Positions 33,834 through 47,342 of a stretch of 64,000 bases of DNA are shown piece after piece; within the stretch, counting starts at the first letter, position 1, and every line of letters starts with the position of its first letter. The translations under genes were made by a program, and so were the position numbers. The DNA comes from Thauera aromatica_A (GTDB lineage Bacteria > Pseudomonadota > Gammaproteobacteria > Burkholderiales > Rhodocyclaceae), in assembly GCF_023093595.1 (NCBI RefSeq), contig NZ_JALLIK010000098.1, positions 1 through 64,000 on the forward strand, in the 5' to 3' direction. Under the pieces are notes generated by a model, which saw only the letters and a program-made list of their open reading frames with translations, was not told where the DNA came from and made no database searches.

Positions 33834-34927
33834 TCAGGCTTTCCTTGCGGCGAAATCGCGCATGAAATCCACCAGCGCCTGCACTCCGGCGAGCGGCATC
33901 GCGTTGTAGATCGAGGCGCGCATGCCGCCGACCGACTTGTGGCCCTTCAGCTGCACCAGCCCGGCCGCCTTCGACTCGGCGAGGAAGGCCTCGTCGAGCG
34001 CCCCGTCCTTGAGGAAGAAAGGCACGTTCATGCGCGAACGGCAGATCGGGTCGACGCGATTCTCGTAGAAATCGCTGCCATCGAGGAAGTCGTACAGCAG
34101 CTTCGCCTTGGCGATGTTCTGCGCCTCGATCGCGGCCACCCCACCCTGGCGCTTGAGCCACTGAAACACCAGCCCGGCGATGTAGATCGCGTAGGTGGGC
34201 GGGGTGTTGTACATCGAGCCGTTGTCGGCGACCGTCCGGTAGTCGAAGGCGCTCGGGCAGTGCGGCATCGCGCGCCCGAGCAGGTCCTCGCGCACGATCA
34301 CGATCGTGAGCCCGGCCGGGCCGATGTTCTTCTGCGCACCGCCGAAAATGAGGCCGTACTTCGACACGTCGATGACGCGCGACAGGATGTGGGAGGACAT
34401 GTCGGCCACCACCGGCACTTCGCCGCGGCCGATCTGCGAGAGGTCCGGCGCGAAGGGGTACTCGACGCCGCCGATGGTCTCGTTGGTGCAGGTGAAGACG
34501 TAGGCCGGGTCGGCCGACAGTTTCCACTCGGCCATCGCCGGCACGGTGGTGAAGCCGCTCGCCTCGGACGAGGCGGCGATGTTCACCTCGGCGTATTTGC
34601 GCGCCTCCTTCTGCGACTTCTGCGTCCACGCGCCGGTGACCACATAGTCGGCCACGCGCTTGCCGCCCATCAGGTTGAGCGGGATGATCGCGTTCTCGGC
34701 AATCGCCCCGCCCTGCATGAACAGGATGCGGTAATTGGCTGGCACCGCGAGCAGCTCGCGCAGGTCGGCTTCGGCCTGCGCGGCGATGGCGGTGAACTCC
34801 TTGCCGCGATGGCTCATCTCCATCACGCCCATGCCCGAACCGTGCCAGTCGAGCATCTCCTCGGCGGCCTGGCGCAGCACTGCCTCGGGCAGCACCGCCG
34901 GGCCGGCGCTGAAATTCCACACGCGAC

Positions 34928-34931
<4 letters not shown>
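33834..34931 (-). CDS. serC: Phosphoserine aminotransferase
   Basis: Transaminates 3-phosphohydroxypyruvate in serine synthesis and also serves pyridoxal-phosphate synthesis. It has 365 residues. Begins with the family motif VWNFSAGPAVLP; the Schiff-base Lys is in FGGAQKNIGPAG. The start overlaps the gyrA stop as ATGA, so the two are translationally coupled. Confidence 0.97.
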
Positions 34932-37576
<2,645 letters not shown>

Positions 37577-37741
37577 TCTTGCGGGCGGGCTAGCCGCGAA
37601 AACCAAAACACGCAATGCTACCATGCGCCACCTGCCAGCGCCCTGCGCACCGGCGCCGCTCGCACACCGCACACGACCGCAGGCCCGGCGCCGGCGAGGC
37701 CGCGACGGCTTTTTCACCCAGTTTTTTCCGCGCCACCACCT

Positions 37742-37768
37742 CTTGAAGTCTGCGGGATCGCCCCAAGG
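37742..37768 (+). promoter_or_regulatory. Sigma-32 (heat-shock) promoter of grpE
   Basis: CTTGAA at 37742-37747, a 13-base spacer, and CCCCAAGG at 37761-37768, close to the heat-shock consensus CTTGAAA-N11-16-CCCCATNT. It lies 38 bases before the grpE start. Confidence 0.65.
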
Positions 37769-37806
37769 TAAGCGCTTGTTTCGGATCAACAGGGAGTTAA
37801 ACCGAC

Positions 37807-38406
37807 ATGCAGGACCCGAATCAGCTCAGCCAGAACGCCGCGCAGAACGAAACCGCCGCCCCCGAGCAACTGCCTGGCGATGCCGGACTCGAAGCCTGCG
37901 CCGCTGCTGTCGACACCGCCCCGGAAGGCGGCATCGACAGCATGCCCAGCCTCGAAGAAGCCTTGCGCCAGGCCGAACTCAAAGCCGTCGAGCATCACGA
38001 TGCCTGGTTGCGCGCGAAAGCCGAAACCGAAAACGTGCGCCGCCGCGCCCAGGAAGACATCGCCAAGGCGTCCAAATTCGCCGCCGAAAAGTTCGCCGCC
38101 GCCATGCTGCCGGTGAAGGACAGCCTGGAAGCCGCGCTGGCGGTGGAAAAGCAGACGGCGGAAAAACTGCGCGAAGGCGTCGAATTGACCCTGAAGCAGT
38201 TGGTATCGGCCTTCGAAGGCGCGCACCTGGCCGAGGAAAATCCGCTCGGCCAGAAGTTCGACCCCAACAAGCACCAGGCGATCAGCGCGATCGAAGCCGA
38301 CGCCGAACCCAATACGGTCGTCAACGTGCTGCAGAAAGGCTACCTGCTCAACGAACGCGTGATCCGCCCCGCCCTGGTCATGGTCGCCAAGGCCAAGGAG
38401 CAGTAA
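37807..38406 (+). CDS. grpE: Nucleotide-exchange factor GrpE
   Basis: GrpE releases ADP from DnaK. It has 199 residues: an acidic disordered N-terminus (1-50), a long coiled coil (about 55-110), and a C-terminal beta domain ending with the GYLLNERVIRPALVMVAK motif. The ATG at 37807 is preceded by GGGAG. It is first in grpE-dnaK-dnaJ, with dnaK starting 158 bases later and having its own promoter. Confidence 0.97.
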   Translation: MQDPNQLSQNAAQNETAAPEQLPGDAGLEACAAAVDTAPEGGIDSMPSLEEALRQAELKAVEHHDAWLRAKAETENVRRRAQEDIAKASKFAAEKFAAAMLPVKDSLEAALAVEKQTAEKLREGVELTLKQLVSAFEGAHLAEENPLGQKFDPNKHQAISAIEADAEPNTVVNVLQKGYLLNERVIRPALVMVAKAKEQ

Positions 38407-38407
38407 G

Positions 38408-38433
38408 CCGCCCGCTTTCGGCGCTGCGGGCGG
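38408..38433 (+). terminator. Hairpin after grpE
   Basis: CCGCCCGC/GCGGGCGG arms with a 10-base loop, two bases after the grpE stop. It has no T-run, so it may pause transcription or protect the mRNA rather than terminate. Confidence 0.4.
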
Positions 38434-38472
38434 GCATCCCTCGGATCGCGCCAAGAAAGTCCGGGCAGCACG

Positions 38473-38500
38473 CTTGAAAGTACCCCGGCGCACCCCATAT
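38473..38500 (+). promoter_or_regulatory. Sigma-32 (heat-shock) promoter of dnaK
   Basis: CTTGAAA at 38473-38479 and CCCCATAT at 38493-38500, with 14 bases between CTTGAA and CCCC: an almost perfect heat-shock promoter. It lies 64 bases before the dnaK start, within the grpE-dnaK gap. Confidence 0.8.
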
Positions 38501-38564
38501 TCGCTTCAAACCGGCGCACCGCTTGTGCGCCACACCGGATTCAGCTTCTAAAGGAAAAACACAC

Positions 38565-40481
<1,917 letters not shown>

Positions 40482-40505
40482 TCGTCGTTCTGGCGAACTC
40501 TTCGC

Positions 40506-40547
40506 GGCCGAGCCCCCGCCGGAGCCCTCTCCGGCGCCGGCTCGGCC
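40506..40547 (+). terminator. Nested hairpin between dnaK and dnaJ
   Basis: An outer GGCCGAGCC/GGCTCGGCC stem encloses GCCGGA/TCCGGC and is followed by only TTT. It would lower dnaJ expression relative to dnaK by partial termination or 3'-end protection. Confidence 0.55.
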
Positions 40548-40577
40548 TTTGCTTGATACCAGACTGAGCGAAGCACC

Positions 40578-41702
40578 ATGTCCAAAAGGGATTACTACGA
40601 AATCCTCGGCGTCAATCGCGATGCCGGTGACGACGAAATCAAGAAGGCCTACCGCAAGCTGGCCATGAAGCACCATCCGGACCGCAATCCGGACAACAAG
40701 GGTGCCGAGGAGAAATTCAAGGAGGCCAAGGAAGCCTACGAGATTCTCTCCGACCCGCAGAAGAAGGCGGCCTACGACCGCTACGGCCACGCCGGCGTCG
40801 ATCCTTCGATGGGCGCGGGTCCTGGGGCGCAGGGCTTTGAAGGCTTTTCCGATGCGTTCGGCGACATCTTCGGCGATCTCTTCGGCGGCAGACGCGGCGG
40901 CGGGCGCTCGAACGTTTATCGCGGCGCCGACCTGCGCTACAACCTCGAGATCACGCTCGAGGAAGCGGCACGCGGCGCGGAAAAGACGATCCGCATCCCC
41001 ACCGTCGAGGAGTGCGGCACCTGTCACGGCAGCGGCGCCAAGCCCGGCACCCAACCCAAGCCCTGCCCGACCTGCCAGGGTCACGGCCAGGTGCGCGTGC
41101 AACAGGGCTTCTTCTCGATCCAGCAGACCTGCCCGAAGTGCCACGGCAGCGGCAAGATCATCCCCGACCCCTGCCGCGACTGCGGCGGTGCCGGCCGCGT
41201 CAAGAAACACAAGACGCTGGAAGTGAAGATTCCCGCCGGCATCGACGAAGGCATGCGCCTGCGCCATGCCGGCCACGGCGAGCCGGGCGTCAATGGCGGC
41301 CCGCCGGGCGATCTCTACGTCGAGATCCACATCCGCAAGCACGCGATGTTCGAGCGCGACCACGACGACCTGCACTGCGAGATGCCGATCAGCATCTCTA
41401 CCGCAGCGCTCGGCGGCGAGATCGAAATTCCGACCCTGGAAGGCATGGCGCGCCTGAAGATTCCCGCCGAGACCCAGAGCGGCAAAGTCTTCCGCCTGCG
41501 CGGCAAAGGCATCAAGAACGTGCGCAGCCACGTCCACGGCGACCTGATGTGCCACGTCGTCGTGGAGACGCCGGTCAACCTGACCGAACGCCAGAAGGAG
41601 CTGCTGCGCGAATTCGAGGAAATCTCCAGCGGCAACGCCGACCGCCACAATCCGAAGGCGAAGTCGTGGATGGACAAGGTGAAGGACTTCTTCGCCACCT
41701 GA
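40578..41702 (+). CDS. dnaJ: Chaperone DnaJ (Hsp40)
   Basis: The DnaK co-chaperone, 374 residues. The J domain (1-70) has the essential HPD in HHPDRNPD; a Gly/Phe-rich segment (about 75-115) follows, then four zinc-finger repeats (CGTCHGSG, CPTCQGHG, CPKCHGSG, CRDCGGAG), then the two-part substrate-binding domain. Type I DnaJ, complete. Last gene of grpE-dnaK-dnaJ. Confidence 0.98.
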   Translation: MSKRDYYEILGVNRDAGDDEIKKAYRKLAMKHHPDRNPDNKGAEEKFKEAKEAYEILSDPQKKAAYDRYGHAGVDPSMGAGPGAQGFEGFSDAFGDIFGDLFGGRRGGGRSNVYRGADLRYNLEITLEEAARGAEKTIRIPTVEECGTCHGSGAKPGTQPKPCPTCQGHGQVRVQQGFFSIQQTCPKCHGSGKIIPDPCRDCGGAGRVKKHKTLEVKIPAGIDEGMRLRHAGHGEPGVNGGPPGDLYVEIHIRKHAMFERDHDDLHCEMPISISTAALGGEIEIPTLEGMARLKIPAETQSGKVFRLRGKGIKNVRSHVHGDLMCHVVVETPVNLTERQKELLREFEEISSGNADRHNPKAKSWMDKVKDFFAT

Positions 41703-41741
41703 ACGGACGACGGACGCGCTCGTGCGGACGGCCTCCGGCAG

Positions 41742-41785
41742 GCAGCGGCCCCGTTTCCGGCATGTTCCGGAAGCGGGGCCGCTGC
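41742..41785 (+). terminator. Very long hairpin after dnaJ
   Basis: Arms of 19 bases (41742-41760 and 41767-41785) pair throughout with one G-U and a 6-base loop. It lies 40 bases after dnaJ, between convergent genes, and probably ends both transcripts; T-runs are short. Confidence 0.7.
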
Positions 41786-41864
41786 GTTTGGCAGGGCGCG
41801 GTCGATCGCGGCATCGTGCCGCGCCGCAGACGCGCACCGCGGCACGGTGCCTCCCCGGCCCGCA

Positions 41865-42356
41865 CTACCTCCGGATGCCGATCACGCTACCGGCCTGCTC
41901 CGGCCACGGCAGCATCCGCCGGGCTGCCAGCCAGGCCTCGGCGCGCGCCGCGACCTCGGGCGGGAAATCGGCGCCGCGCCGGGCCTCCATGTCGATGTGC
42001 ATGACCATCAGCTCATTGGTCGCGGCAAGCCAGCCTTCCGACTCGTGGCGCATCTCGTGGAAGAGGTGGACGCGCTTGTGGTCTGCATCGAGGATCCGCG
42101 TACCGATCACATAGGGTTGGTCGCGGCCGATCTCGCGGACGTAATTGACGTGCATTTCGAGGACGAAGGTCGTGTGGCGACAGCGCGCACGGTAGTCGGC
42201 ATCGAGGCCGAGCACATCGAGAAAGGCGTCGGTCGCCTGGTCGAAAGCCAGCACGTAGTAGGCCACATTCATGTGGCCGTTGTAGTCGATCCATTCCCCG
42301 CGCACCCTGCCATGCAGGGTGAATCCCGTTTCAGGGCGATGCGCTGCAGCGTTCAT
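41865..42356 (-). CDS. Hotdog-fold acyl-CoA thioesterase
   Basis: A 163-residue thioesterase of the 4-hydroxybenzoyl-CoA-thioesterase type. The motif DYNGHMNVAYY near residue 25 carries the catalytic Asp, and the hotdog fold runs to about 140. The substrate (which acyl-CoA) is not evident. It lies 53 bases after cysS on the same strand and is convergent with dnaJ. Confidence 0.8.
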   Translation of the reverse strand: MNAAAHRPETGFTLHGRVRGEWIDYNGHMNVAYYVLAFDQATDAFLDVLGLDADYRARCRHTTFVLEMHVNYVREIGRDQPYVIGTRILDADHKRVHLFHEMRHESEGWLAATNELMVMHIDMEARRGADFPPEVAARAEAWLAARRMLPWPEQAGSVIGIRR

Positions 42357-42409
42357 GCGGCGACACTCCGTCGGTGGTCAATCGGTGCCCCGGCAGAACC
42401 GGGGAGCGC

Positions 42410-43795
<1,386 letters not shown>

Positions 43796-43806
43796 ACGAG
43801 TCGACG

Positions 43807-43827
43807 AAAAAACGCGCCGGATGCGCG
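43807..43827 (-). promoter_or_regulatory. Terminator-like hairpin in the cysS leader
   Basis: CGCGC/GCGCG arms with a 5-base loop followed by six T, ending 12 bases before the cysS start. A second palindrome, AAGGGCC/GGCCCTT with a two-base loop, lies further upstream at 43870-43885. Together they could form an attenuator, but no leader peptide or T-box is recognisable. Confidence 0.4.
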
Positions 43828-44065
43828 ATTGTGGGAGCGAGGGGCTTGTTGCTAGAATTCGGCGTCTTTCAAAGGGCCTGGCCCTTGTCCGAGGCGCGCC
43901 GCAGTATACCACGGCCCCTCAGCCCCCCATCTTCACCCTGCGGCGGCCCGAACGATGCTCCGCAGCCCGCAACGGCCCGCCGTCCCTGCCGGCTGCCGGC
44001 GCGGGCGAAGCGCATCGGACGATGTGCCCGTCTCGCCGGTTCCGTCCCTACCCATCGGAGACCTC

Positions 44066-44656
44066 ATGAAGAAGCACCTTGCCGCCTTCGCCACCCTCGC
44101 CACCCTGGCCTTCAGCGCCTGCGCCGCGAATCCGATGGTCGAACTCGAGACCAGCCAGGGCCGGATCACCGTCGAGCTGTTCGCCGACAAAGCGCCGAAA
44201 TCAGCGGAAAACTTCGTCCAGTACGTGAAGGACGGCCACTACGACGGCACCGTCTTCCATCGCGTGATCGATGGCTTCATGATCCAGGGCGGCGGCTTCG
44301 ATGCCGACATGAAGCAAAAGAGCACCCGCGCACCGATCGAGAACGAGGCCAGGAACGGCCTCAAGAACGAACCCGGCACGCTGGCGATGGCTCGCACCGC
44401 CGATCCCCACTCGGCAAGTGCACAGTTCTTCATCAACCTCGTGCCGAACAGCTTTCTCGACTATCCTTCGCGCGACGGCTGGGGCTATGCCGTGTTCGGC
44501 AAGGTGGTGAAGGGCATGGACGTGGTCGAGAAGATCGCCAAAGTGCCGACCGCGAACCGCGGCTTCCACCAGAACGTGCCGCTCGAGGCGGTGCTCATCG
44601 AGCATGCCCGCGTGCTCGAAAGCACGGCAGCGCCGGCCAAGAAGACGGGCAAGTGA
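44066..44656 (+). CDS. Exported cyclophilin-type peptidyl-prolyl isomerase
   Basis: A 196-residue cyclophilin with an N-terminal signal (about 1-20, ending FSACAA); whether Cys19 is lipidated is uncertain because the -3 residue is Phe. The cyclophilin domain (about 25-180) has the catalytic FHRVIDGFMIQGG and the SASAQFFINL motifs, so it should catalyse Xaa-Pro isomerisation in the periplasm (PpiA-like). The ATG at 44066 has GGAG. The cytoplasmic paralogue follows 47 bases later. Confidence 0.92.
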   Translation: MKKHLAAFATLATLAFSACAANPMVELETSQGRITVELFADKAPKSAENFVQYVKDGHYDGTVFHRVIDGFMIQGGGFDADMKQKSTRAPIENEARNGLKNEPGTLAMARTADPHSASAQFFINLVPNSFLDYPSRDGWGYAVFGKVVKGMDVVEKIAKVPTANRGFHQNVPLEAVLIEHARVLESTAAPAKKTGK

Positions 44657-44703
44657 CGACCCGCCCCCATCCACCTCACCCGAACTTTTCCAGGAGTGCG
44701 AAC

Positions 44704-45198
44704 ATGGCAGTCAAGCTGCACACCAACCACGGCGTCATCACCCTCGAACTCGACGCCGAAAAAGCGCCGGTCACCGTCGCCAACTTCCTCGCCTACGTGA
44801 ACGCCGGCCACTACGACAACACCGTCTTCCACCGCGTCATCGACGGTTTCATGATCCAGGGCGGCGGCTTCGAACCGGGCATGAACCAGAAGCCGACCGG
44901 CGAAGAAATCAAGAACGAGGCCGACAACGGGCTCAAGAACGAGCGCGGCACGATCGCCATGGCCCGTACCCAGGCGCCCCACTCGGCCACCGCGCAGTTC
45001 TTCATCAACGTCGCCGACAACGATTTCCTCAACCACCGCTCGCCCGACCTGCAGGGCTGGGGGTATTGCGTGTTCGGCCGGGTCAGCGACGGCCTGGATG
45101 TGGTCGACAGCATCCGCAAGGTCAAAACCGGCTCCAGCGGCTTCCACCAGGACGTACCGAAGGACGACGTGATCATCGAGCGCGCCGAAGTTGTCTGA
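44704..45198 (+). CDS. ppiB: Cytoplasmic cyclophilin PpiB
   Basis: A 164-residue cytoplasmic cyclophilin without a signal. It shares the core of its neighbour (FHRVIDGFMIQGGGF, SATAQFFIN, WGYCVFG), so the two arose by duplication. The start at 44704 has AGGAG. The stop is 40 bases before the preferred lpxH start, and the three genes probably form one transcript. Confidence 0.95.
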   Translation: MAVKLHTNHGVITLELDAEKAPVTVANFLAYVNAGHYDNTVFHRVIDGFMIQGGGFEPGMNQKPTGEEIKNEADNGLKNERGTIAMARTQAPHSATAQFFINVADNDFLNHRSPDLQGWGYCVFGRVSDGLDVVDSIRKVKTGSSGFHQDVPKDDVIIERAEVV

Positions 45199-45238
45199 GC
45201 GCCCTGCCGTTCCCGCTGCCGGCGGGAACCGGCGGACA

Positions 45239-45994
45239 ATGCCGGAAGCCGTCCACGCGGCGCTTCCGGCATTGTTCGTTTCCGACCTCCATCTGAAGGA
45301 GGAGGAGCCGGACACGGTTGCGGCCTTCCTCGATTTCCTCGCCGGCCCCGCCCGCGGCGCGGGCAGCCTGTTCATCCTCGGCGATCTGTTCGAGTACTGG
45401 GCCGGGGACGACGATCTCGACGCCCCCTTCAACCAGCGCGTGTGCAGTGCGCTGCGCACGCTTGCCGAGCACGGTGCCGGCATTTTCTTCATCGCCGGCA
45501 ACCGCGACCTGCTCGCCGGCGAAGGTTTCGCCCGCGCCGCCGGCCTGCAACTGCTCGCCGATCCGTGCCGGGTGCGCTTCGGTCGCGGAGAGGACGCCCC
45601 GCTCGTGCTGCTGAGCCACGGCGACGCGCTGTGCACCGACGACCTCGCCTACCAGGCCTACCGCCGCCAGGTGCGCGACCCCGCCTGGCAGGCGGCCTTC
45701 CTCGCCCAGCCGCTCGCCGCACGCAAGGCTTTCATCGAGAACCTGCGGCAACGGAGCGAAGCCGCCAAGCGCGAGAAGTCCATGGAGATCATGGACGTGA
45801 ACGCCGAAGCCGTAGCCACGCTGCTGCGCGCGCATTGCTACCCGACCCTGGTGCACGGCCACACCCACCGTCCGGCGCGCCACGAGCACGCCATCGACGG
45901 CCGGCGCTGCGTGCGCTGGGTGCTGCCGGACTGGCATGGCCGCGCCACCTGGCTCGCCTTCGACGGCCGGCACTTCGAGGCCGCCTCGGCCTGA
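45239..45994 (+). CDS. lpxH: UDP-2,3-diacylglucosamine pyrophosphatase
   Basis: Removes UMP from UDP-2,3-diacylglucosamine to give lipid X in lipid A synthesis, at the inner face of the inner membrane. It has 251 residues from the ATG at 45239. Metallophosphoesterase motifs: SDLHL (Asp, His), GDLFEYW (Asp), GNRD (Asn, Arg) and HGHTHRP near 195. A TTG at 45191, overlapping ppiB, would add 16 residues but has no ribosome site and a non-family N-terminus. metZ converges 116 bases downstream. Confidence 0.93.
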   Translation: MPEAVHAALPALFVSDLHLKEEEPDTVAAFLDFLAGPARGAGSLFILGDLFEYWAGDDDLDAPFNQRVCSALRTLAEHGAGIFFIAGNRDLLAGEGFARAAGLQLLADPCRVRFGRGEDAPLVLLSHGDALCTDDLAYQAYRRQVRDPAWQAAFLAQPLAARKAFIENLRQRSEAAKREKSMEIMDVNAEAVATLLRAHCYPTLVHGHTHRPARHEHAIDGRRCVRWVLPDWHGRATWLAFDGRHFEAASA

Positions 45995-46110
45995 TTGCGC
46001 CCGGGTCGCCTCCTCCCGGCACTCGCTCCGCGTCCTCTTCTGCTTTTCAAGCAGCCGCAAGACACTGCGGCCGCTGCCGTCCACGCTCGGTGCAGCTCCG
46101 GTTTCGATCC

Positions 46111-47295
46111 TCAGTGCTGCAGGCCGCGCGCCAGGTCCGCCTTCAGGTCGGCCACATCCTCAAGGCCCACGGCGATGCGCAGCAGGCCCTCGCCGATCCC
46201 GGCCGCAGCCCGCGCCTCGGCGGAGATCCGCCCGTGGGTCGTGGTCGCCGGGTGGGTGATGGTGGTCTTGGTGTCGCCCAGGTTCGCCGTGATCGAGAGC
46301 AGGCGGCACGAATCCACCACCCGCCAGGCTGCCTCGCGCCCGCCCTCGACATCGAAGCTGAGAATCGCGCCGCCGCTCTTTTGCTGACGCATCGCCAGCG
46401 CATGCTGCGGGTGGGACGCGAGGCCGGGGTAATACACCCGTGCCACGCTGGACTGAGCTTCCAGCCAGCGCGCCAGTTCGAGCGCCGCGGCCGACTGCGC
46501 CTCCATGCGGATGCGCAAGGTCTCGAGCCCTTTCAGGATCACCCAGGCATTGAACGGCGACAGCGTCGGCCCCGCGGTGCGCAGGAACTTGAACACCTCG
46601 TCGGTCACTACCTTGCGGCCGGCGACCGCACCGCCCAGCACCCGTCCCTGGCCGTCGAGGTACTTGGTCGCCGAATGCACCACGACGTCGGCTCCCAGCA
46701 CCAGCGGACGCTGCAGCACCGGCGTGCAGAAGCAGTTGTCCACCGCGAGCAGGGCGCCGGCCTCATGGGCGATGGCCGCGACTCCGGCGATATCCACCAC
46801 TTCGGTGAGGGGGTTCGACGGCGTCTCGATGAAGAACAGCTTCGTGCGCGGGCGCAGGGCATCGCGGTAGGCGTCGAGGTCGGTCGCGGGGACAAAGCTG
46901 GTTTCGATACCGAACTTCGCCAGGATGCCGCCGAACAGCTGCTGAGTGGCGCCGAACAATCCGTTGGAGGCGACGATGTGATCGCCCGCCTGCAAGGTCG
47001 CCATCGCCAGCGACAGGATCGCCGACATCCCCGAGGCCGTGGCGACGCAGGCCTCTGCGCCTTCGAGCGCGGCGAGTCGGGTCTGCATCGCGCTCACGGT
47101 GGGGTTGGAGAAGCGGGCGTAGACGTAGCCCTCCTCGGCACCGGAAAAGCGCGCCGCGGCCTGCGCGGCGCTCTCGAAGACGAAGCTCGAAGTCAGGTAC
47201 ATCGCCTCGCCGTGTTCACCGAACTGGGTACGTTCGGTTCCGGCGCGCACGGCGAGAGTATCGGGGCGGAAATCCAGTTCGTCGGGAAGATTCAT
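46111..47295 (-). CDS. metZ: O-succinylhomoserine sulfhydrylase
   Basis: A pyridoxal-phosphate enzyme of the Cys/Met gamma family that uses sulfide to make homocysteine. It has 394 residues. The Schiff-base Lys is in HSATKYLDGQGR, and phosphate-binding Tyr/Arg are in YARFSNPT; the overall fit is with MetZ rather than MetB or MetC. The start is the ATG at 47295; a GTG at 47307 is an alternative and neither has a strong ribosome site. It follows purF by 47 bases, the standard purF-metZ order. Confidence 0.92.
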   Translation of the reverse strand: MNLPDELDFRPDTLAVRAGTERTQFGEHGEAMYLTSSFVFESAAQAAARFSGAEEGYVYARFSNPTVSAMQTRLAALEGAEACVATASGMSAILSLAMATLQAGDHIVASNGLFGATQQLFGGILAKFGIETSFVPATDLDAYRDALRPRTKLFFIETPSNPLTEVVDIAGVAAIAHEAGALLAVDNCFCTPVLQRPLVLGADVVVHSATKYLDGQGRVLGGAVAGRKVVTDEVFKFLRTAGPTLSPFNAWVILKGLETLRIRMEAQSAAALELARWLEAQSSVARVYYPGLASHPQHALAMRQQKSGGAILSFDVEGGREAAWRVVDSCRLLSITANLGDTKTTITHPATTTHGRISAEARAAAGIGEGLLRIAVGLEDVADLKADLARGLQH

Positions 47296-47342
47296 GGTCG
47301 TCGTCACAAGGGAGGTTCGATCGATGCCGGGCCGCGCGCGCG

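Noticed and set aside
45191..45238. TTG start of lpxH overlapping ppiB
   Set aside because: No ribosome site, and the added residues do not resemble LpxH; the ATG at 45239 gives the family length.
46054..46071. GCCGCA/TGCGGC hairpin between convergent lpxH and metZ
   Set aside because: Only a six-base stem and no T-run; chance is likely in GC-rich sequence.
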